Positions 57,852-64,000 of a stretch of 64,000 nucleotides of DNA are shown here, one piece after another (position 1 is the first letter of the stretch; every line of letters starts with the position of its first letter). Source of the DNA: Chryseobacterium sp. MYb264 (GTDB lineage: Bacteria; Bacteroidota; Bacteroidia; Flavobacteriales; Weeksellaceae); contig NZ_CP142422.1 of the NCBI RefSeq assembly GCF_035974275.1, positions 4,650,001-4,714,000 on the forward strand. Reading direction: 5' to 3'. Below the pieces are notes generated by a model. It had not been told where the DNA came from. It saw only the letters and a list, made by a program, of their open reading frames with translations, and did not search any database. Both the position numbers and the translations under genes were made by a program.

Positions 57852-58697
57852 ATGAGTCATCAGCCTGATTATTTTCCCATCTTAGGAATCCATGAATTTG
57901 CGGAGCAACAAGCGCAAGGATGTGATCTTTTATTTAATGAGCTCAGTGGTGCAAGATCCATTGATGAGCCCCATAAACACGATTTTTTTATTATTAATCT
58001 TTTTGAAAGAGGAATAGGAAATCATAGCATTGACTTTATTGAATATCCCATCACTGATCACCAGGTTCATCTTGTTTTTCCGGATCAGGTCCATCAGTGG
58101 ATTATTGAAAAGGAGACCGTGGCTTACCAGCTGATGATCAGCAGGGACTGGTTCGAAAGTTTTCTTCCTGCCCTGAGGTTTTCCTCATCATATTATGTTC
58201 ATCATCCGGCTTTTACAGTTTCAGAGGAAATTTTTAGGTTGCTGCGTCATGAATTTCAGGCTATCAAAAAAGAACTGAATGCTGAGAATATTTTTTGGGA
58301 GCTGATAAAAAAAAGGAGTGAACTGATTGGTTTATTGGTCAGTAAATCGGTGGAGTTTGCTTTTAAGGATTTCGAAGTCTATCAATCCAATCCTATTATT
58401 TCTAAATTCCTGAACTTAATCGATGAGCAGTTCAAAACGCAGCGCTCTGTTTCCTTTTATGCGGGTCAGTTAAATATTTCTGCAAATTATCTGAATATCG
58501 TTTGTAAGAAAAACCTTAATGCATCGGCCTCTTCTTTAATTCAGAACCGGATATTGCTGGAAGCTAAACGGTTGCTGAAAGTCTCTGAAATGTCTGTAAA
58601 AGACATTGTGTATGATCTCGGATTTTATGATCATGCCAGTTTTTCGAAGTTTTTTAAAATGCAGACCGGGATGACACCTTCTAAATTCAAAGAATAA
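57852..58697 (+). CDS. AraC-family transcriptional regulator
   Basis: The 281-residue protein has an N-terminal cupin-like sensing domain (DEPHKHDFFIINLFERGIGN, HLVFPDQVHQWI) and a C-terminal pair of helix-turn-helix motifs (FYAGQLNISANYLNIVCKKN and VKDIVYDLGFYDHASFSKFF) ending in MTPSKFKE. It lies between two homologous amidohydrolase genes on the same strand, with 250 bp before it that contains no gene and 78 bp after. It probably controls one or both of them in response to their substrate. Confidence 0.93.
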   Translation: MSHQPDYFPILGIHEFAEQQAQGCDLLFNELSGARSIDEPHKHDFFIINLFERGIGNHSIDFIEYPITDHQVHLVFPDQVHQWIIEKETVAYQLMISRDWFESFLPALRFSSSYYVHHPAFTVSEEIFRLLRHEFQAIKKELNAENIFWELIKKRSELIGLLVSKSVEFAFKDFEVYQSNPIISKFLNLIDEQFKTQRSVSFYAGQLNISANYLNIVCKKNLNASASSLIQNRILLEAKRLLKVSEMSVKDIVYDLGFYDHASFSKFFKMQTGMTPSKFKE

Positions 58698-58749
58698 TCT
58701 ATACAGAACAAGACATAAATTATACCCTTTGGTGAGAAGCAGGTGATTG

Positions 58750-58757
58750 TAATTTTG
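58750..58757 (+). promoter_or_regulatory. Candidate -7 box of the second amidohydrolase gene
   Basis: TAATTTTG matches TAnnTTTG, 18 nt before the start at 58776. Confidence 0.5.
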
Positions 58758-58775
58758 TATTCCTAAACTATCGAA

Positions 58776-60014
58776 ATGAAATTACCATCTCAAGCTATTG
58801 CAAAAAGCCCAATTTTGCTTAAAAATGTTCGTTTGGAAACGGGTTTTGAATATGATGATCAGGATGTTATTTATACGGATACAGCTCTTTTCTGTGTTGA
58901 AATACAAGCCGGAAAGATAAAATCTGTAAGCTCCAACAATCCTGATGCAAAGGCAGTGGATGCCAGGGGGCTTTTAATGCTTCCCGCATTTAAAGATATG
59001 CATATTCATTTGGATAAAACATTGTACGGTCTTCCCTGGCAGGCACTTTCCCCGAAAAGAAAAACGGTTAAGGATATGATTGCTTATGAACAGAAAATTA
59101 TTCCGGAATTGCTGAAAACTTCGGTGAAAAGGGCAGAAGAGTTAATTGATCTTATTCAAAGTTACGGAACAAATTATGTAAGAACGCATTTTAATATTGA
59201 TCCGACTTCAGGGCTGAAATCTCTTGAAAATTTAGAAAAAGCTTTAGAAAATAAAAAAGATTCTTTTAAAGCTGAATTAGTGGCTTTTCCGCAACACGGA
59301 GTTTATTATACAGATTCTGCACCTTTAATGAAAGAAGCAGCACAGTTAAAAAGTGTTGGTTTTATCGGAGGTTTAGATCCTTTGAGTATTGACGGAAGCA
59401 TTGAAAAGGTAATGGATTTTACCGTTCAGCTGGCGTTGGATCATCATAAAGGAATTGATATTCATTTGCATGAAGCAGGAGAATCGGGAATTAAAACGAT
59501 TCAGTATCTGATTGATAAAGCGAATGAAAATCCTCAGCTTCAAGGGAAAACTTTTGTAAGCCATGCGTTTGCCTTGGCTCATATAAGCAAGAAAGAAGCG
59601 GAGGGAATTTCAGAAAAATTGGCTGCGGCAAAAGTGGGAATTGCTTCATCTGTTCCGTTCCGAGGAAAAGTAATGCCGATTCCTACCATGAAAAAGTATG
59701 GTGTAAATGTGTTGATTGGAAATGATAATGTTCAGGATTACTGGAGCACATTTGGCTCCGGAAATATGTTACAGAAGGCGAATTTAATAGCTGAATTATA
59801 CGGATATATCACAGAATTTGATCTGTCGAGAGCATTGCAGTTTGCTACTCAGGATATTCTCCCGCTAAGTAATAAAGGAGAACAGGAATGGCCAAAGCCG
59901 GGTGATTGGGCAAATGCTGTTTTGGTAAATGCAAGTTGTTCCGCCGAAGCGGTTTCCAGAATATCCCATGTTGAAGCATTGATGAATGAAGGAAATCTTT
60001 TCTGGAAAAATTAA
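58776..60014 (+). CDS. Cytosolic amidohydrolase (cytosine deaminase-like), paralogue 2
   Basis: The 412-residue protein is collinear with the amidohydrolase at 56270 from LKNVRLETGFEYDDQDVIYT onward. It shares DMHIHLDKTLYGLPWQA, AELVAFPQHGVYYTDSA, FTVQLALDHHKGIDIHLHEA and LIGNDNVQDYWSTFGSGNML. It has the same metal ligands but starts MKLPSQAIAKSPI, with no export leader. So one copy seems to act outside and the other inside the cell. It follows the AraC gene and has its own -7 box. A strong hairpin lies after it. The substrate may be a pyrimidine or another cyclic amidine. Confidence 0.88.
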   Translation: MKLPSQAIAKSPILLKNVRLETGFEYDDQDVIYTDTALFCVEIQAGKIKSVSSNNPDAKAVDARGLLMLPAFKDMHIHLDKTLYGLPWQALSPKRKTVKDMIAYEQKIIPELLKTSVKRAEELIDLIQSYGTNYVRTHFNIDPTSGLKSLENLEKALENKKDSFKAELVAFPQHGVYYTDSAPLMKEAAQLKSVGFIGGLDPLSIDGSIEKVMDFTVQLALDHHKGIDIHLHEAGESGIKTIQYLIDKANENPQLQGKTFVSHAFALAHISKKEAEGISEKLAAAKVGIASSVPFRGKVMPIPTMKKYGVNVLIGNDNVQDYWSTFGSGNMLQKANLIAELYGYITEFDLSRALQFATQDILPLSNKGEQEWPKPGDWANAVLVNASCSAEAVSRISHVEALMNEGNLFWKN

Positions 60015-60050
60015 TATGTAGTTATTTTTTAATACTTGTTTTTATAGATG

Positions 60051-60083
60051 AAAATCCCTCGAAATATACTTTCGAGGGATTTT
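60051..60083. terminator. Bidirectional terminator after the second amidohydrolase
   Basis: AAAATCCCTCGAAA and TTTCGAGGGATTTT form a perfect 14-bp stem with loop TATAC, between convergent genes, with A and T runs in both directions. Confidence 0.88.
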
Positions 60084-60114
60084 CTTAATTTGATATGAAG
60101 AAACTAATTACTAA

Positions 60115-61338
60115 TTATTGTAATCCAGCTAAAAGATTTACTCCATCTACAGTAGCCCATGCTCCCGGTGTAAGAGAAACTTTTGTAACTGTATTTGTGT
60201 TTACGAATGGTTTAGGATTTACCTGTGTATATGCATATCCCCAAAAATTAGGGTTATCAGAATTTAAATAAGTTGCAGGAGAAACTACAATTTTCCCAGT
60301 AGCAACCTGGCTTGTTTCTGTAGCTGTATCCTGGATAAGTACTGAATATGCCTTCTGAGTGCCGATGTTTTTATAGCCACTCATGTAAACATTTGAGAAA
60401 ATACCTGTTCCGTGTTTTTTGAACTGAATAGCAGAAATTTCTGGAGAGTTTGCAGACTCCGGATTTGTATTCGCATCTCTGATTAAAGTGATATTCGAAA
60501 TCTTTGGGGCAACATTGTCTGCATTTCCAGATGCTTCGATTTCCATTCCGAAGTTTCCGATACCTGTTTGGAAAGCGTACCAGTTGGTATTGTTTTGTCC
60601 GCTCCAAGCATCCTGCCAGTCAAAAGAATCATCATAATTACCATAAGAAACAATATTTTTAGCACTTACAGTTCCCCCGAAGAATTCAAATCCGTCATCA
60701 GTACCTTTATAAGTTACTAAGTTTTCCAAAGTTGTTCCGGCACCTACAGCATAAAAAGTCATAGAGTTTGTTTCAGAAGTTCCGTCACCGATTTTTCTAC
60801 CTGCATATTCTACACGTACAAACTTCATTGTTCCAGAGTTATCGTTTGCATCAGTTCCTCCGTAATAAACGTTGTTACCGTCTTCAGAAAGAGCCTGAGC
60901 ATTTCCGTTTACAGCTTTAATAGGAGCGTTTCCGTACAATGTAATTCCTCCCCAGTCACCCGGTGTTTTAGTAGATGTTGTAAATACAATTGGTTCAGAT
61001 GCTGTACCAACCGCATTAATATTTCCATCCTGAAGAATTACCAATCCACTTGTTTTTGTAGTAACAACGTTGAATGTTGCACCAGCCTCTATAGTGATCG
61101 TTGCATTATTACTTACTTTTACAACTCCATCTAGTGTATAATTTCCTTTTTTAATTAAAAGGTCTTTTGTAATTGTTCCTGATAATGTACCGCTTCCACT
61201 CAATACGCTTTCCGTAGTTCCTGGAGTAGTAACTGTTGTACCTTCTCCTAATCCATCATTTACTTCAATAGTACATGAGTTTAAGACTAATGTTAACACA
61301 GCAGTTAACGATAATAATGATAATACTCTTCTTTTCAT
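60115..61338 (-). CDS. Surface or periplasmic lipoprotein with a beta-helix-like domain
   Basis: The 407-residue protein has a lipoprotein signal (MKRRVLSLLSLTAVLTLVLN then SC) with Cys22. The body is rich in short Gly/Asn/Thr-heavy repeats typical of a right-handed beta-helix or solenoid (VVKVSNNATITIEAGATFNV, TTLENLVTYKGTDDGFEFFG, AKNIVSYGNYDDSFDWQDAW). I do not recognise a named family. It lies 31 nt downstream of a TonB receptor on the same strand, so the two probably form an outer-membrane pair in which this protein binds or cuts the ligand. The substrate is unknown. Confidence 0.8.
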   Translation of the reverse strand: MKRRVLSLLSLTAVLTLVLNSCTIEVNDGLGEGTTVTTPGTTESVLSGSGTLSGTITKDLLIKKGNYTLDGVVKVSNNATITIEAGATFNVVTTKTSGLVILQDGNINAVGTASEPIVFTTSTKTPGDWGGITLYGNAPIKAVNGNAQALSEDGNNVYYGGTDANDNSGTMKFVRVEYAGRKIGDGTSETNSMTFYAVGAGTTLENLVTYKGTDDGFEFFGGTVSAKNIVSYGNYDDSFDWQDAWSGQNNTNWYAFQTGIGNFGMEIEASGNADNVAPKISNITLIRDANTNPESANSPEISAIQFKKHGTGIFSNVYMSGYKNIGTQKAYSVLIQDTATETSQVATGKIVVSPATYLNSDNPNFWGYAYTQVNPKPFVNTNTVTKVSLTPGAWATVDGVNLLAGLQ

Positions 61339-61369
61339 TTTATACTTATTTTATTCTTTATTAAATTTT

Positions 61370-64000
61370 TTAGAAAGTATAACCTACCGTAAGGTTAAAG
61401 TTTACTCCTCTGTAATAATCTGTAAGGGTGTTAATTCCATTTGTGTTTAATGGTGAGTAGCTTTTGTCTCCAACTTGTACTCTGTATTTATTATCCAAAA
61501 TATTCTGAACGGCAAACTTGAAATTCCAGTTTTTTGTTAACTGATTTTGGTAAACAAGGTCTAGCTGGTGGAAAGGCTTTTCATAATAATTATCTGTACC
61601 ATTTCCTCCGGTTGCATAGATTTTACTTCCTGAAACGTTATATACTAGAGAGATTGTTTGAGAAAGATTGTTTTTATTCTTATACTCATACTTCAAATCT
61701 CCGTTGATTGTGTAAGGAGCCGCACCCTGAAGCCCTCTCTTATGCAGATCATCTCTATTGGTAATCCAGTAAGGCTGTTCTGTTTTATATTGTTGCTCGC
61801 TTCTCTCTACATTTGAGTGCATGAAAGTTGCATTAGCTCCAAAAGTGAAATTTCTAAGAGATTCTGTTATTCTTTCAAGATTTAAAATACCTTCAAGCTC
61901 TACTCCTAAGATTTCTGCTCTTTCCGCATTATAGAAAGTAATAGTTGTTCCGGTAGCATTGGCAGAAGGTGCCAAAGAACGCTCGATAGGATTATTAATT
62001 CTTTTTGCAAATACGTTTACTGCAAACATTTCTTTGTTTGTAGGGAAGTATTCCCATTTCAAATCTAAGTTGTAGTTATCACTTGATTTGATGAATTGGT
62101 TACCAATGATGGATACGTTATCCGGGCTGATGTACTCAATTGGCATCGTTTCAATCAAGATCGGTCTTGTTACAGTTTTGCTAAAAGAGAATCTTAAGTT
62201 ATTCTTTGAATTAAGTGATTTTTTAACCGATAATGAAGGAAGAAACAGGTCTCTAGTTTTATCAAGGTTTGTTTTTTCCGGCGCACTTGGAGTAGCGTAA
62301 TAGCGAATTAACGTCATATCTTTTTCGTAACGCGCTCCCAATAAAACATCCCAAGTTTCATCCGGTTTATAATTAATATTTACATATCCACCGTTAATGA
62401 TTTGATAAATGCTTGAATAGAACTGAGAGACATCCGAACCTTCTCTATAGTGTAGGTAACCATTCGAAATAGATTTATTAAATACCGGATCAGGATTGTC
62501 GATATCAATTACTACATCAGTATTTGCAATACTGTTAGGATATCCGAAAACGTATCTGTAGGAGTTTTTTCTAAAATCTGTAAATCCGTTATATCCAAGT
62601 GAAATTTGTAAAGGATATTCTTTTTTATCTCCTTTTTCGCCTAAAGAAAGCTGGTATTCTGCAAATGCAGATCCGTAGAATCTTGAATCAACATCTAAAT
62701 ATTGACGAATCAGGTTGTTAGATCCGTATCTTAAAGACAATTGCCCGTCAGGAAGACGTTCTCCTGTATTAAGGTTGATTTGGTTACCATCAAATATTTT
62801 TCTGTCTGGCTGGCTATAGTTATTAATTACATAGCTAATTCCTGCTTTTACATTGTTTCTCTCATTAATTTTTTGAGAAGCAGTAAGTTGTAGATCTAAA
62901 AATCTTGAAATATCTAATTGGTTTGTTCTAAAGAAACCATCATTTATATTCTGAACTCTTTGATCTTTATATCCGTAATTATCTTCAATGATGTTTGATG
63001 CACTCTGAAGATAAAAGGCATTAAAATTAATATTGGTACCTCTGTTTTTATATCCTAAACCTAGCAATGTAGAAGATTCAGTTTCGTAGATATATTGTTT
63101 TCTTGTTAAGAAGTTATTGAAGATAATATCAGTTTCTCCCTGAGATCTGAATTGGTTATTAGCTCCTTCTTTATAAGAAAATTTTGATCCTTGATTTAAT
63201 GAGAATAATACACTGAAAATACCAGATTCACCTGCTTTTAATTTTTGAGCAGTAGTAAAACCAATACTTGTATTAGGCATAGATTTAATACTGTTGACTT
63301 TCCAAGAATCTTTAAATGAGTTTAAAGACTCCTCTCTTGTAAAATTATAAGTACTTGGTCTTGAGTTTCTGATTTCACTAGGCAATCTTCTGTCTCCAGA
63401 ATTTAATCCTAAATATCCGTCAAAACCACTTGCACTTTCAGATCTTTTAAAATTATCTCTGAATGTGCTTAAAGTATTTACTCCAACACTGAATTCTACC
63501 TTAGTAAAAGGTTTATCTATCGTCAGCGTTTCAATATCGAAAGTAGCACCTGCAAAATCTCCGTAAAGATTAGAGTTAAATGTTTTGTAAATATTTAATT
63601 TACCTACAACATCTGTTGGGAATTGCTTTAAAGCAATAATTTTTTGGAAAGGGTTATTAGATGGAGAACCAAGGCCGTTGATTAATAAATAATTATATCT
63701 TTCTTCCAAACCTCTCACGAAAAGCCCTCTTCCCTCTACGGTAGTGATTCCCGTTACTTTAGTAAGACCTTGCTCAACGTTTGAGATTCCTTTTCTGGAA
63801 ATTTCCTCTGCACTTACAGCCTGTTTCTGAATAATGGCTTTCTTTTGTTCTCCTAGTACAGCAGTCTCTGTTTTCTTGCTTGTACTTCCTTGAATAACTA
63901 CGCCTTCAATTCTTTTTTCTTTTTTTATCGTATCCTGTTTAGTGTCTTGAGCATAAAACACAGATCCTGATAAAAATAAAACTGCAATGCTCAGTCTATT
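61370..64000 (-). CDS. TonB-dependent receptor, 5' end outside the window
   Basis: The frame is open to base 64000 and its start lies beyond the edge; the visible N-terminal part reads NRLSIAVLFLSGSVFYAQ, the end of a signal peptide. A plug domain follows with EKRIEGVVIQGSTSKK (TonB-box region), GISNVEQGLTKVTGITTVEG, RGLEERYNYLLINGLGSPSN and LYGDFAGATFDIETL. A long barrel ends in VNFNLTVGYTF. About 877 residues are visible. The neighbouring lipoprotein is probably its partner. The plug lacks the SusC carboxypeptidase-like extension as far as seen. Confidence 0.9.
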   Translation of the reverse strand, partial: NRLSIAVLFLSGSVFYAQDTKQDTIKKEKRIEGVVIQGSTSKKTETAVLGEQKKAIIQKQAVSAEEISRKGISNVEQGLTKVTGITTVEGRGLFVRGLEERYNYLLINGLGSPSNNPFQKIIALKQFPTDVVGKLNIYKTFNSNLYGDFAGATFDIETLTIDKPFTKVEFSVGVNTLSTFRDNFKRSESASGFDGYLGLNSGDRRLPSEIRNSRPSTYNFTREESLNSFKDSWKVNSIKSMPNTSIGFTTAQKLKAGESGIFSVLFSLNQGSKFSYKEGANNQFRSQGETDIIFNNFLTRKQYIYETESSTLLGLGYKNRGTNINFNAFYLQSASNIIEDNYGYKDQRVQNINDGFFRTNQLDISRFLDLQLTASQKINERNNVKAGISYVINNYSQPDRKIFDGNQINLNTGERLPDGQLSLRYGSNNLIRQYLDVDSRFYGSAFAEYQLSLGEKGDKKEYPLQISLGYNGFTDFRKNSYRYVFGYPNSIANTDVVIDIDNPDPVFNKSISNGYLHYREGSDVSQFYSSIYQIINGGYVNINYKPDETWDVLLGARYEKDMTLIRYYATPSAPEKTNLDKTRDLFLPSLSVKKSLNSKNNLRFSFSKTVTRPILIETMPIEYISPDNVSIIGNQFIKSSDNYNLDLKWEYFPTNKEMFAVNVFAKRINNPIERSLAPSANATGTTITFYNAERAEILGVELEGILNLERITESLRNFTFGANATFMHSNVERSEQQYKTEQPYWITNRDDLHKRGLQGAAPYTINGDLKYEYKNKNNLSQTISLVYNVSGSKIYATGGNGTDNYYEKPFHQLDLVYQNQLTKNWNFKFAVQNILDNKYRVQVGDKSYSPLNTNGINTLTDYYRGVNFNLTVGYTF

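Overview
The window looks like a chromosomal segment of a member of the Flavobacteriia (Bacteroidota), most likely Chryseobacterium or a close relative. The DNA is AT-rich. Many genes follow the Bacteroidota promoter pattern (TTTG, about 19 nt, TAnnTTTG), and Shine-Dalgarno sequences are rare. The gene content fits too: TonB-dependent receptors, SecG, paired M16 peptidases, a NagB/PIG-L fusion, and the tyrosine catabolic genes hppD, fahA and hmgA. No rRNA, tRNA, CRISPR array or prophage was seen. The assignment rests on reading alone; no search was run.

Layout. 1-4.5 kb: a cut-off lipoprotein, a LURP-one-like protein, recR and a three-gene glycosyltransferase cluster. 4.5-8.4 kb: secG and an M16 peptidase pair, one with an intact zinc site and one without. 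8.6-13.3 kb: a PAS histidine kinase with a single-domain response regulator, then a UvrD/PcrA helicase. 13.26-14.18 kb: a complete IS5-family insertion sequence with 18-bp terminal repeats, a TTA target duplication and an internal hairpin abutting the transposase start codon. 14.3-21 kb: a TonB receptor behind a dyad with 13-bp arms, the NagB/PIG-L fusion, an esterase and a PLD-like membrane protein. 21.3-23.2 kb: cstA broken by one in-frame stop. 23.3-27.5 kb: hydrolases, a HipA-like kinase/DUF3037 pair and a flavin reductase. 27.6-36.2 kb: tyrosine catabolism (fahA, hppD, hmgA) with two acetyl-CoA hydrolase/transferase-family genes. 36.3-39 kb: a second TonB receptor and a thioredoxin-like protein that share a CSVC motif. 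39-43 kb: a divergent cupin/HxlR pair and a glycine betaine ABC transporter. 43.5-52.3 kb: redox and stress genes (DUF1304, Crp-like, DoxX, AhpD-like, aldo/keto reductase, DJ-1-like, quinol monooxygenase plus MdaB, a divergent MarR-GNAT fusion, metallophosphoesterase, LysR) and a decayed acetyltransferase. 52.5-60 kb: a PLP deaminase-like enzyme, a glucosaminidase, hemL, and two paralogous amidohydrolases around an AraC regulator. 60.1-64 kb: a lipoprotein and TonB receptor pair, the receptor running off the right edge.

Common threads. HppD, HmgA and FahA are steps from 4-hydroxyphenylpyruvate to fumarate and acetoacetate; the nearby CoA-transferase-family enzymes could handle CoA products. 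MdaB and the quinol monooxygenase could form a quinone redox cycle like the E. coli mdaB-ygiN pair, probably controlled by the divergent MarR-type protein. Intergenic spaces carry several families of interrupted palindromic repeats, one of them in three copies. The best leads for undescribed biology are the HipA-like kinase/DUF3037 pair, the nested repeat at 21.1-21.3 kb, the IS hairpin, the dyads at two TonB-receptor promoters, the paired CSVC proteins, and the exported/cytosolic amidohydrolase pair.
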